A DNA stretch of 64,000 nucleotides from Acidobacteriota bacterium (GTDB lineage Bacteria; Acidobacteriota; Vicinamibacteria; Vicinamibacterales; UBA2999). Both the position numbers and the translations under genes were made by a program. The notes under the pieces were generated by a model that did no database searches, was not told the DNA's origin, and saw nothing but the letters and a program-made list of their open reading frames with translations. The DNA is taken from the NCBI GenBank assembly GCA_030650395.1, contig JAUSDY010000110.1, positions 1-64,000 on the forward strand, in the 5' to 3' direction. Positions 50,274 to 58,751 of the stretch are shown here, in pieces (the stretch's first letter is position 1; each line of letters opens with the position of its first letter).

Positions 50274-53108
50274 TCACGGCAGGCTGATCAGGTTAGCCAG
50301 CAGCCGGTAAGCCCCATCGGTGCCGGCGGGTAATTGCCGCCACAAACCAAGGCCAACGTAGATCCAGCGGCCCTTTCCGACCTCCGCCTCGACCAGCGCA
50401 CCGCGCTTGGCGCCCTGGTTGTACGCAAACGGCTCGGTGAATTCGATCAGATCGGTGTACTGCGGGTCGCGCGCGCCGGTGTCGAGGAAGTACAAACCAC
50501 GCTCCTGCACCCAACCCGCCCAGTCGGCGCGGCCGATCGCGTTCGGCGAGTTGAACACGGGGTGCTGCGGCGCCAGCAGCTTCATCTCGGCGTTCTCGTC
50601 GGTGACCCGCTCGCGGCCCACCTTCGCCGGATACGGCCCGTACTGCGCGTCGTTGAACTCGAACTTGTTGTACTGGACGATCACCCTGCCGCCGGCCTTC
50701 GCATAATCGATCAGGCGATGGTTGTAGGCGCGCAGATCGGCGCGGCGCTCGTACGCCCGCACGCCCGTCACGATCACGTCGTAACGCGAGAGGTCGCCCC
50801 ACGCCAGCTCGTCGGGCGTGATCATCGACAGCTTGACGCCGAGCTGCTCGAGCGCCGCCGGCACTTCGTCGCCGACCCCCATGACATAACCCACGGTGAG
50901 ATTCGGCTTCACGCTGACGTCGAGCGCTTTCACCGCGACCTGCGGAGCGCTCAACACGTGGCGGCGCGTCGTGTGCGGGTACTCGACCACCTGGTAACCC
51001 TGCTCGAAGCTCTTGCCCGACTGTTTAACGAGCGCGTTCACCTTGAACTGGTTGCCGCCCGGTTTCATCGCCGCAGCGGCCAGCACTGATTGCGCCGGCG
51101 GCTGCAACGTGAACTTCACGGTCATCGCTTCGTCTTCGCGCGAAAAGCTCACGCTTTGAGTCGGCGGCGTCGCGCGCCATCCCTGCGGCAGCGCAAGCGC
51201 GACCTCTGCCTGCGCGGCGCCTTTGGCGTGATTGGTCACGGTCACGCGAACGTCTCTGGCGCCGTGAGGCGTCTGTGGCGACAAACCTTTAGGTTTGTCG
51301 TCCTGCGCGGCGGCTCGAGTGGGAACGATCACGATCTCCGGCGTCGCTTTGACGGCAAACGACGGCACGACGTGAATCTCCTGTCGCTTCTCGCCCGCGA
51401 AAATATCGGCGTCGGACCTGGCCTGAACGGGCAGCGTGAGCGTGAAGGGCACGTTCTCGACCGACAGCGAAAAGGTCGCCGTGTACGGCGTCGGCCTGAA
51501 CGGCAGGCCGAATGGTACGTCCGGGTCGAACACGTAGCGCGCGCCCACCGGCCCGGTGCGGAAGTGAGCCGCAGTCAGGCGCGCATCGGCGGGAATGGTC
51601 AAGGTCTTGCCGCAATTGCGCGACGAGCCCGGCACGAGGGCGGTGCTCGATTCGCACGCCTGTCCTGAGCGAGCGGCGCTCTGAGCATCGCTCAGGGCGT
51701 CGCGAGTCGAAGGGCTCTGAGCGTCGCGATTCGAAGGGGCAAAGCCGTTGGCCGCAATCGCGAGGTCGACCGTGCTCTTGCCACGATTGGCGGCCATCAG
51801 GTCAACCTGCACGGGCTGGCCGGGAACGACCAGCCCATCACGCGCGACCGCGTCGATGCGTACGTCGGTCGCCAGCAGCATCGCCTGCGAGAATTGCGAT
51901 TCTTTCTGCGCCAACCGGAAATCGATCTCGTAGCGGCCCGATTCGCCGAGACCCATCGACGCCAGCGCGCCGCGAAGGTCGCGAACCAGTTTCAGGCCAC
52001 GCGACAGCGGTGCCACCGTCGCGCTCTCGCCGCTCGCCGCCATCGCGCTGCGGGCTTCGGTGACCGCCGCGCCAATGCGATCGAGCAGGCTCCCCAGCTC
52101 CGCCGGTGCATTCGGGGCATACGACAGCATGCTCCTGAGGCCGGTATTGACACCGTCGAACACCTCGCGGTCAGGCCGTGCCACGCCGCCGTCGAGCACG
52201 GTGTCGCGCAGCCGGTAGGCGCGAACGCCGCCGGGACCCATCGGCCCGCCGCCGCCGGTTGGCGCCGGCAACGGCAGCAGCTGCGACATGCCCTGGCACT
52301 TGTGCATGCTGCGCGCTTCGCCCGCGATCTCGTTGTAGGTGCGGCCAAGCACCGCGTCGAATTGATCGCCGCCGGCAAACTGCAGCAGCGTCGGCGCGCC
52401 TTCACCGGGCAATTCCCGACCGGCCCCACCCGCCCCACCCGCCCCAGGCGGAGGTCCGCCGAAGCCTGCGGTGTAATAGAACTTCTTCGGCTGCCACACG
52501 CGCAGGCCTTCCGCGAGCTGCACCGGAAACTTGGTCGGGTCGGCGGCCGCGCGGAATGCTTCGAGCGTCAAGCGAGAGGACGTCTGGTGGTGCTGGCCGC
52601 CGCCGTCACCGTCGAACACGAAGCCGACGATCACATCCGGCCGGATGGTGCGGATCATGCGGACGTAGTCGCCGAGGATCTCCTGGTGTCCCCACTTCTC
52701 CAGCGTTTCCTCAATGCTGAACGAGAAGCCGAAATCGATCGCGCGCGTGAAGAACTGCTCGGCGCCGTCGAACTTATGCGCGGCCAGCAGCTCCTCGGTA
52801 CGGAGAACGGCGAGCGCCTCGAACAGCTCCGGGCCAATCTCATTTTGCCCGCCCTCGCCATGCGTCGCCGTTACGAGCGTGGTCCGAAAACCCTTGCCGT
52901 GGGAGAAGTACGCCAGCATCGCGTTGTTCTCATCGTCGGGATGCGCCGTGGTCATCATGAAGCTGCCCACGGTGTCGAGCTTTCGCAGCGCAAGCTCGAG
53001 CGCCGGTGCGCCCTTCATCGTCGAGATCGGTTGGAGCTGATGCTGCGCGGTGGAATGCGCCGACGCGAATGCGATGAGCAGGATGCCGGAAAGAACGATC
53101 TTGCGCAC
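50274..53108 (-). CDS. Secreted PIG-L-type deacetylase fused to a C-terminal amidotransferase-like domain
   Basis: After a signal peptide comes MMTTAHPDDENNAMLAYFSH, the PIG-L/LmbE zinc motif (H-P-D-D), followed by ATHGEGGQNEIG and GGGQHHQTSS with further ligands (to about residue 250). A beta-rich middle (NEW3-like) contains two palindrome-derived inserts: DKPKGLSP and SPSTRDALSDAQSAARSGQA. Residues about 720-944 (LTVGYVMGVGDEVPAALEQL, DVIVTGVRAYERRADLRAYN) resemble a ThuA/GATase-like fold. At 944 residues it is a typical Acidobacteriota fusion. It likely de-N-acetylates an amino sugar substrate in the periplasm and is co-directional with the receptor at 53200. Confidence 0.88.
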   Translation of the reverse strand: MRKIVLSGILLIAFASAHSTAQHQLQPISTMKGAPALELALRKLDTVGSFMMTTAHPDDENNAMLAYFSHGKGFRTTLVTATHGEGGQNEIGPELFEALAVLRTEELLAAHKFDGAEQFFTRAIDFGFSFSIEETLEKWGHQEILGDYVRMIRTIRPDVIVGFVFDGDGGGQHHQTSSRLTLEAFRAAADPTKFPVQLAEGLRVWQPKKFYYTAGFGGPPPGAGGAGGAGRELPGEGAPTLLQFAGGDQFDAVLGRTYNEIAGEARSMHKCQGMSQLLPLPAPTGGGGPMGPGGVRAYRLRDTVLDGGVARPDREVFDGVNTGLRSMLSYAPNAPAELGSLLDRIGAAVTEARSAMAASGESATVAPLSRGLKLVRDLRGALASMGLGESGRYEIDFRLAQKESQFSQAMLLATDVRIDAVARDGLVVPGQPVQVDLMAANRGKSTVDLAIAANGFAPSNRDAQSPSTRDALSDAQSAARSGQACESSTALVPGSSRNCGKTLTIPADARLTAAHFRTGPVGARYVFDPDVPFGLPFRPTPYTATFSLSVENVPFTLTLPVQARSDADIFAGEKRQEIHVVPSFAVKATPEIVIVPTRAAAQDDKPKGLSPQTPHGARDVRVTVTNHAKGAAQAEVALALPQGWRATPPTQSVSFSREDEAMTVKFTLQPPAQSVLAAAAMKPGGNQFKVNALVKQSGKSFEQGYQVVEYPHTTRRHVLSAPQVAVKALDVSVKPNLTVGYVMGVGDEVPAALEQLGVKLSMITPDELAWGDLSRYDVIVTGVRAYERRADLRAYNHRLIDYAKAGGRVIVQYNKFEFNDAQYGPYPAKVGRERVTDENAEMKLLAPQHPVFNSPNAIGRADWAGWVQERGLYFLDTGARDPQYTDLIEFTEPFAYNQGAKRGALVEAEVGKGRWIYVGLGLWRQLPAGTDGAYRLLANLISLP
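51279..51300. repeat. Palindromic module encoding DKPKGLSP (in the PIG-L gene)
   Basis: A perfect palindrome with arms CGACAAACCTT and AAGGTTTGTCG, read on the coding strand as DKPKGLSP, third occurrence in the window. Confidence 0.94.
51664..51741. repeat. CCTGAGCGA/TCGCTCAGG module with GTCGAAGGG words (in the PIG-L gene)
   Basis: CCTGAGCGA (51664) pairs with TCGCTCAGG (51688). Two GCGTCGCGA(G/T)TCGAAGGG words follow. It is translated in frame as a Ser/Asp/Arg-rich linker. Confidence 0.8.
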
Positions 53109-53116
53109 TGGCGGAA

Positions 53117-53199
53117 CCTCTATCAGAGATCAGGTTTCAGGGATCAGCGGATCGGGATCAGCGTGCGCTGATCCCTGATCCCCGATCCCTGGTCCCATC
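53117..53199. repeat. Inverted GATCAGG/GATCCCT (7-bp) array
   Basis: ATCAGGTTTCAGGGATCAGCGG and GGGATCAGC words in two groups are answered by GCTGATCCCTGATCCC and CGATCCCTGG. It lies between the receptor gene stop and the PIG-L gene start. Confidence 0.9.
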
Positions 53200-56067
53200 C
53201 TAGAACGTGAATTTGAACCCAAGCTGAAACTGCCGCTGCTCGTAGCCGCCGTTGGGCACAAGGTCCTTGGCTGATGTCGGCAGCGGGTTTACCGGCACGC
53301 CCTGGGGGTTTGTGGTCACAACCGCTGTCACGCCGGAGGGTTGGACGGTGTTGAACACGTTCTTCATCTCCGCGATCACTTCCGCGGCCATGTTGCCCTG
53401 GATGCGGAAACGGCGCGAGTACCGGGCGTCGACGTTATAGCGCGTGGGCAGTTGCAGAGAGTTGCGCGGCACGTCGTTCGGACGATCGCTGGCCGTGCCG
53501 TCGTTGTTCAGCTCAAGGTTGCTGCGCAGGTTCACCGGAATTCCGCTCGCAAACTGCATGAGGACGCCGAACACGTTGTTGTTGAGGATCGCGCCCGCGG
53601 CGCCGTCTCTCTCGAACGTCGGCGTGGCGACGATGCTGCCGACGAAGGTGTGGCGCTGGTCGAGCACGTTCGGGCCGAGGTCGCGATCGAGGTTCGTCGG
53701 ATCAACGCGTCCGGCGTCACCCTGCACCGACAGGGTGCCAGTGATCGGCGCGTTGTCTTCGCTCTTACCCAGAGTGTAGGCGAGGTCGAAGCCGATGCCC
53801 TTGAAGCGGCGGCGCGTCAGTTGCAGCGTCATGTTTTTGTAGGTCGAGTTGCCCAGCGACTGCGTGCTGTTGATGACGTTGTAGCGCGGATCGACGCGCG
53901 TCGAGGCGTTGACGGCGGTGGCGAAGATCGGCCGGCCGTCCGGCAGGGCGCCGGCCGGGTTGATCAGGTTGATGTTGGTCACCACCGGCAGGTTGTAGCC
54001 CTTCACGTAGGACGCGCCCGCGCTCACCGAGTAGCGATCGTTCAGGGCGCGCTCGAACTGCAGGTTGTTCTGCCAGGACCGCGCCACCTTGAAGCCGGGG
54101 TCGACTGTCCACGCCAGGTTGGGCTGGGCGCCGGCGCCGGCGCTCAGGACGGCCGGAAACACCGGCGCGCCCGCTTGGGTCGGCGTGAACGACGCCGACG
54201 CGCGGGCATTGGTGCCATCGTTCTGCAGCGCTTGCTCGTAGATGGCGTTGAGCGTCTGGTCGTACATCAGGCCCGAGTTGAAGCGCAACACCGACTGGCG
54301 CGACTCGCCGAGCGTCCATACCGCACCCATGCGAGGGGCGAAGTTGTTGTTCGACACCGGGAATTCCTGCGATGTCGCGACCGGCGCGTTCGGAATACCG
54401 TCAGGCACGCCGTAAATGTCATAGCGTACGCCGTAGAGCACCTTCAGGTCGGGCGTCACGCGCCAGTCGTCCTGGACGAAGAACCCGTACTGCCGCGTGT
54501 TGTACTCGAGGTTCGGCAGGCCGAAGTACTGCGTGAAGGTCGTGTAGCCGACACGGTTCGTGCCGTCACGCGCGGCGAGGTAGGCGGCCACGTTCGGGAA
54601 CGTGTAGGCCTGTGCCGCGGCCGACGTACGCGTGTCCTTGACGAACTGCAGGTCGAGGCCCGCCTTGAAGCCGTGGTTGCCGCGCAGCAGCGTCGTGCTG
54701 TTGTTGACCTGCGCCACGTTCTGCGTGAAGCCGAAACCCGAATCGGCCACACCGGCTACGGGCCCGCCGAAACTGGCGACGCCGGTGACGTTGATCGCCG
54801 GACCGGTGCCCGAGAGGGCGTTGGGCCCGCGGCCCTGCGCGCGCGTCGCGTACTGGACGCGCAGCTCGTTCAGCATCGACGATCCGATGGTCGAGATCAG
54901 CTGGGCGCCGGTCGAGTGCTGGCGATCGGCAAAGTCGGTCGCGCGCTGCACCGACGTCAGCCCGCCGCCGACGTTGGCCGTGATGAAGTTGTCGAAGAAC
55001 ATGTAGCGCGCCGACAGGCGATTGCCCGCGCTCAACTGGTGATCGACCTTGCCGATCGCAAACTCCGTGTTGAGCCCGCGGGGCATGTACGGCGCCTCGG
55101 TCAGGCCCAACAGGGCCTGGTTGGCCGGCGTGATGGTGATCACGCTCAGGCCAGACAGGTCACGCTCGGTGTGCTCGTAGCCGCCGAAGAAATGTGTCTT
55201 GTCCTTCACGACGGGACCGCCGATGTCGAAGGTGTAGACGTTGACGTCGGTGGGGGGCTTGGCCGCGCCGACGGCCGTGTAGAACGGGAGCGCCACCATC
55301 GGCTGGCGCTGCATGCGGTAGCTACCCTGGCCCTTGAAACGATTGGTGCCCGAGGGCGTAATCGCGTTGTAGACCAGGCCCATGGTCTGGCCGAACTCCG
55401 GGGCGTAGCCGCTCGTCACGACTTTCACTTCGCGGATCATCACTTCCGACATCGGCATCTGCCGCAGGCCGGCGCGATCTTTCTGCGTGTTGTTGCTGCC
55501 ATCCACCTGGTAGTTGACGCGCAGCAACGCGCCGTTGGCGGTGATGCGCGGCACGCCGAACTCGTTGGTCTCGAAGCCGACGACGCCGGGCTGCAGCAGC
55601 GCGAAGTTATAAGGGTTGCGCGAGGTGAGCGGCAGCGTCTTGATCTCCGCTTCGGTCAGCGTGCGGCCCTGTTCGATCTTGGCCAGGTCCACCAGCGGCG
55701 AATCGGCCGTCACCGTGATCGTCTCGGAGATGGTGCCGACGTTCAAGGTCACGTTGATCACGGCCGTCTGGCCGGCGCGGAGCGAGATGCCGGTCTGCTC
55801 GAATTTCTTGAAGCCTTGCAGCTCCGCCACCACACGGTAAGTGCCGAGCGACAGCAGCGGGGCGCGGTACAGGCCGTTCTCGTTGGTGACGACGCTGCGC
55901 TGCTCGCCGGTGTCGATGTTGGCGACGGTCACCGTGACGCCGGGCAGCAGCGCGCCCTGGTCGTCTTTCACGGTGCCTTCGATGGTGCCGTTGATGGCCG
56001 TCGACTGCGCGGCGGCCGACGCGACCATGGCAAAGCTGAGGATGAACGCCGTTAGGGTGCGGAGCAT
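53200..56067 (-). CDS. TonB-dependent receptor with carboxypeptidase-regulatory-like domain
   Basis: ATG 56067 opens a signal peptide (LRTLTAFILSFAMVASAAAQ). A CarboxypepD_reg-like domain (GTIEGTVKDDQGALLPGVTV) is followed by a plug (DSPLVDLAKIEQGRTLTEAE) and a barrel ending in Phe (QRQFQLGFKFTF). Length is 955 residues. It is upstream of and co-directional with the PIG-L fusion, so a shared glycan or amino-sugar substrate is plausible. The paralogue at 30110 is only distantly similar. Confidence 0.94.
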   Translation of the reverse strand: MLRTLTAFILSFAMVASAAAQSTAINGTIEGTVKDDQGALLPGVTVTVANIDTGEQRSVVTNENGLYRAPLLSLGTYRVVAELQGFKKFEQTGISLRAGQTAVINVTLNVGTISETITVTADSPLVDLAKIEQGRTLTEAEIKTLPLTSRNPYNFALLQPGVVGFETNEFGVPRITANGALLRVNYQVDGSNNTQKDRAGLRQMPMSEVMIREVKVVTSGYAPEFGQTMGLVYNAITPSGTNRFKGQGSYRMQRQPMVALPFYTAVGAAKPPTDVNVYTFDIGGPVVKDKTHFFGGYEHTERDLSGLSVITITPANQALLGLTEAPYMPRGLNTEFAIGKVDHQLSAGNRLSARYMFFDNFITANVGGGLTSVQRATDFADRQHSTGAQLISTIGSSMLNELRVQYATRAQGRGPNALSGTGPAINVTGVASFGGPVAGVADSGFGFTQNVAQVNNSTTLLRGNHGFKAGLDLQFVKDTRTSAAAQAYTFPNVAAYLAARDGTNRVGYTTFTQYFGLPNLEYNTRQYGFFVQDDWRVTPDLKVLYGVRYDIYGVPDGIPNAPVATSQEFPVSNNNFAPRMGAVWTLGESRQSVLRFNSGLMYDQTLNAIYEQALQNDGTNARASASFTPTQAGAPVFPAVLSAGAGAQPNLAWTVDPGFKVARSWQNNLQFERALNDRYSVSAGASYVKGYNLPVVTNINLINPAGALPDGRPIFATAVNASTRVDPRYNVINSTQSLGNSTYKNMTLQLTRRRFKGIGFDLAYTLGKSEDNAPITGTLSVQGDAGRVDPTNLDRDLGPNVLDQRHTFVGSIVATPTFERDGAAGAILNNNVFGVLMQFASGIPVNLRSNLELNNDGTASDRPNDVPRNSLQLPTRYNVDARYSRRFRIQGNMAAEVIAEMKNVFNTVQPSGVTAVVTTNPQGVPVNPLPTSAKDLVPNGGYEQRQFQLGFKFTF

Positions 56068-56105
56068 GTGGGGTAACCTCTCCAAATCCAAGCTAGTCAC
56101 GTGTT

Positions 56106-57335
56106 TCAAAGATTCCGTGCGAACGAAAAGTGCTCGTCTTCTGTTTCCGGCTTGCCGATCACGCCCCGCATCACGATCCGGCTGGCGAGATACGCGCGCG
56201 CCGGATCGTGCGAGGTGCCGAAGACAAACTGGTGATGCGGAAAATTGCGGTGCGCGCCCGCATACAACACGCTGTCGACCGGATGCGCCAGCGGCACGTC
56301 CCAGCCGTACGCCGGCGCCGTGCCGGAGATCGCCGGATAGAGCCGCGACAGTTCATACATCAACTGGCCCGTCCGCTGCACCAGCGTCTGGTTGCGCAGC
56401 CGCTCGGCCGGACGCTTCTGGTCGCCGCCGGCAAAGATCGCGCGATGGTCGCCGGTCAACCACAAGGAATGCGACGGCGTTTCGGTGTCGCACACAATCG
56501 CCGCGCGCTGTCCCAGCTCGGCGCGCACCGCCGCCGACAGCGGCTCGGTCAAGACCGCGTAGCGATCCTCGTGGCGCAAATGCCGCTTGAGCGGCTTGAA
56601 GAGATCGGTCGGCTCGCCGATGCAGATGATCAGGTTCTCGGTTGTGATCGCGCCGCCGCCGTCGAGCATCGCGGTGGCGTTCTTGCGGTTGAACGTGATC
56701 TTGCGCACGCGCGAACGCTCGAACACCTTGACGCCGCGCTTGGTGGCAGCGGAAAGAAAGCCGAGCGTCAGACGGTACGGATCGACGAATCCGAAGTCGT
56801 GCAGGCGCATCGCGCCCGCGGCGGGAATGGCGGTCTGCCTCGTCGTCGACGCCGGCACCACCCAGGAGGCGTCGAGTCGCACCGCTCGACGTTCGTCGAT
56901 TTCGCGCCGAATCAACTTGTCTGGTGTGCCCGCCGGCACGACCCGCAGCGCATCGCGCAGCTCGAGGCCCGCCTTGATGCCGAGCCGCTTGACCGCGGCG
57001 GCCAGCTCGCGGGGCGCGCGCTCGGAGGCTTCGAACACGGCCCGCGCGGCGCGACGGCCGGCGCGCGCTTCGAGCTCGCGGTACGACTCGCACGCTTCGC
57101 TCGATAGAAAACCGGTGGCGCGCCCGCTGCCGCCCTGCCCGATGCGATTGGCTTCGAGCAGGATCACCTTCACGCCGGCCGCGGCGCAGGCGTAGGCCGC
57201 CATCACGCCGGCCATGCCGCCGCCCACGATCACGGCGGCCGCGGTGCTCCCGCCGCGATAGGCCGGAAACTCTGGTCGCTTCTTGACTGGGACGGCGGCT
57301 GTCCAGGGGGAAACGCCGTAACGAATCGAACGCAC
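56106..57335 (-). CDS. FAD-dependent oxidoreductase (DAO family)
   Basis: The FAD-binding Rossmann motif AAVIVGGGMAGVMAAYACAA and the following Glu (VILLEANRIGQGGSGRATGF) identify the DAO/glycine-oxidase family. Further features are NLIICIGEPTDLF and YGWDVPLAHPVDSVLYAG near the C-terminus. The start is GTG 57335 with AAGG nearby; 409 residues. It is likely an amine oxidase or similar; the substrate is unknown. It precedes the TonB receptor in the same direction after 38 bp, so co-transcription is possible. Confidence 0.9.
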   Translation of the reverse strand: MRSIRYGVSPWTAAVPVKKRPEFPAYRGGSTAAAVIVGGGMAGVMAAYACAAAGVKVILLEANRIGQGGSGRATGFLSSEACESYRELEARAGRRAARAVFEASERAPRELAAAVKRLGIKAGLELRDALRVVPAGTPDKLIRREIDERRAVRLDASWVVPASTTRQTAIPAAGAMRLHDFGFVDPYRLTLGFLSAATKRGVKVFERSRVRKITFNRKNATAMLDGGGAITTENLIICIGEPTDLFKPLKRHLRHEDRYAVLTEPLSAAVRAELGQRAAIVCDTETPSHSLWLTGDHRAIFAGGDQKRPAERLRNQTLVQRTGQLMYELSRLYPAISGTAPAYGWDVPLAHPVDSVLYAGAHRNFPHHQFVFGTSHDPARAYLASRIVMRGVIGKPETEDEHFSFARNL

Positions 57336-57354
57336 CTTGGGATTCTAACCGGGC

Positions 57355-57437
57355 TCCGGGCTCCGGGCTCCGAGAACCGGCCGTCATCCGGCGCCCGGAG
57401 TTCGGCGCCCGGAGCCCGACTGGGAAGAAGCGCGCAG
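57355..57437. repeat. Inverted GGGCTCC (7-bp) array plus 17-bp tag
   Basis: Three GGGCTCC units and GAGAACCGG are answered by CCGGCGCCCGGAG and GGCGCCCGGAGCCC. It is followed by TGGGAAGAAGCGCGCAG, also found after the palindrome at 50173. It lies in the gap between two co-directional genes. Confidence 0.88.
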
Positions 57438-57451
57438 CCTTGGGCAGCCGG

Positions 57452-58579
57452 CTAAGCCCTCTTGGCCGGCTTCTGCTCTCGATCCAACAGGCGCTTCTTA
57501 CGGCCGGCTCCCCAACGGTAGCCGCCGGGTCCGCCGGCGGCCGGGACCACGCGGTGGCACGGCACGACGAGACACACCGGGTTGGTGGCACAGGCGCGGG
57601 CCACGGCCCTGACCGCCCTGGGCTTCCCAATCGCCCTGGCCACGTCCGCGTAGGCGCGGGTCTCGCCGTACGGGATCTGCTGCAACGCGCGCCACACCTT
57701 CCACTGGAAAGCGGTGGCCTGCACATCGATCGGCAGATCGAGCGACGCGGCCGCGCCGCGCAAGTGTTGGGCGACCGCTTTGACCCATTCGCTGCGCGGC
57801 TTGCGGTCTGCCGCGATCTCCGCTGACGGATACTCGCGGTGCAGATCGCGCACCAGCGCCGCCACGTTGTCGCCCAGCTTTACCGAACACACGCCGTGCT
57901 CGGTGGCCGCAACCAGGATGTGACCGACCGGGCTTGGCACGGCTGAATATCCGATCCGCATGCCCGCGCCGCCGCGCCGGTAATTCGACGGCGACATGCC
58001 GCGGCCCGTGGGAGGGTCTTCGTAGACCCGGCTTGGCGACCCGTAGCCGGCTTCGTAGATCGCGGTCGTCACGCTGCGACCGTCGCGCAAGCTGGCGCGC
58101 AGGCGCACCGCCCGCACCGCGGCTTGATACTCGCGGGGCGACACGCCGACGATGGCCTTGAATCGCCGCTGGAGGTGATCGGGACTCATCGCCGCGACGC
58201 GGGCGAGCCGGGCGAGGCTCACCGACCGATCGGCGTGAATGGCGAGATAGGCCGAGGCCCTGCGGATCGCTTCGACACCCGGCTGCGCCATGCCAATCGT
58301 GTCGGGTTTGCACCGTTTGCACGCGCGGAATCCTGCCTGACGAGCCTCGGTGGTCGTGTCGAAAAACTTCACACGATCGGCACGTGGCCGCCGGCTCGGA
58401 CAACTCGGACGGCAATAGATGCCGGTCGAAGTGACGCCATAAATAAAGGTGCCGTCGGCTCTTGCATCGCGGGTCGCAAGGGCCGCCCACCGCGGGTCGA
58501 GGCCCGCGATTGCGGTGCTCGCCGTGCGTACAGTGCCTGGAGTGCCTAGGGGGCGGGCCACGAGTTCATGCTGCATCAT
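57452..58579 (-). CDS. ada: Ada-type bifunctional methyltransferase and regulator
   Basis: The N-terminal Ada zinc domain has its four Cys (GIYCRPSCPSR and FRACKRCKPD); the first accepts methyl from phosphotriesters. An AraC-type HTH follows (SLARLARVAAMSPDHLQRRF), then the methyltransferase domain with active-site VVPCHRVVPAAG and the RNA/DNA-binding Arg region. It repairs O6-methylguanine and activates its own regulon when methylated. ATG 58579 is used; GTG 58588 is possible. The leader residues (RPLGTPGTVRTAST) come from an arm of GTGCGTAC/CTAGGCAC words. Confidence 0.92.
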   Translation of the reverse strand: MMQHELVARPLGTPGTVRTASTAIAGLDPRWAALATRDARADGTFIYGVTSTGIYCRPSCPSRRPRADRVKFFDTTTEARQAGFRACKRCKPDTIGMAQPGVEAIRRASAYLAIHADRSVSLARLARVAAMSPDHLQRRFKAIVGVSPREYQAAVRAVRLRASLRDGRSVTTAIYEAGYGSPSRVYEDPPTGRGMSPSNYRRGGAGMRIGYSAVPSPVGHILVAATEHGVCSVKLGDNVAALVRDLHREYPSAEIAADRKPRSEWVKAVAQHLRGAAASLDLPIDVQATAFQWKVWRALQQIPYGETRAYADVARAIGKPRAVRAVARACATNPVCLVVPCHRVVPAAGGPGGYRWGAGRKKRLLDREQKPAKRA

Positions 58580-58645
58580 GAGAGCCACGGTACGCCAGTC
58601 GTTCCTCCCGTCGCGATCCGCGGCTTGCGATCAGAGTGGATGGCG

Positions 58646-58740
58646 AGGGCTTGGGGACTAGGGGGCTTGAGGGCTTGAGGGCTTGAGCCTGCCCTGAGCG
58701 AGCGTGTGGCACGGGCCGGGCCGGGCGCGAGTCGAAGGGT
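58646..58740. repeat. GGCTTGAG array followed by the CCTGAGCGAG...GTCGAAGGG module
   Basis: Three GGGCTTGA(G) units with an 8-bp period are followed by GCCCTGAGCGAGCG and GCGCGAGTCGAAGGG. It lies upstream of the acylase gene. The last module is related to the ones in the PIG-L gene and in the acylase itself. Confidence 0.8.
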
Positions 58741-58751
58741 AAGATGGGCGC

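Noticed and set aside
53341-56055. 904-codon open frame on the plus strand
   Set aside because: Antisense to the TonB receptor; composition is that of a codon shadow.
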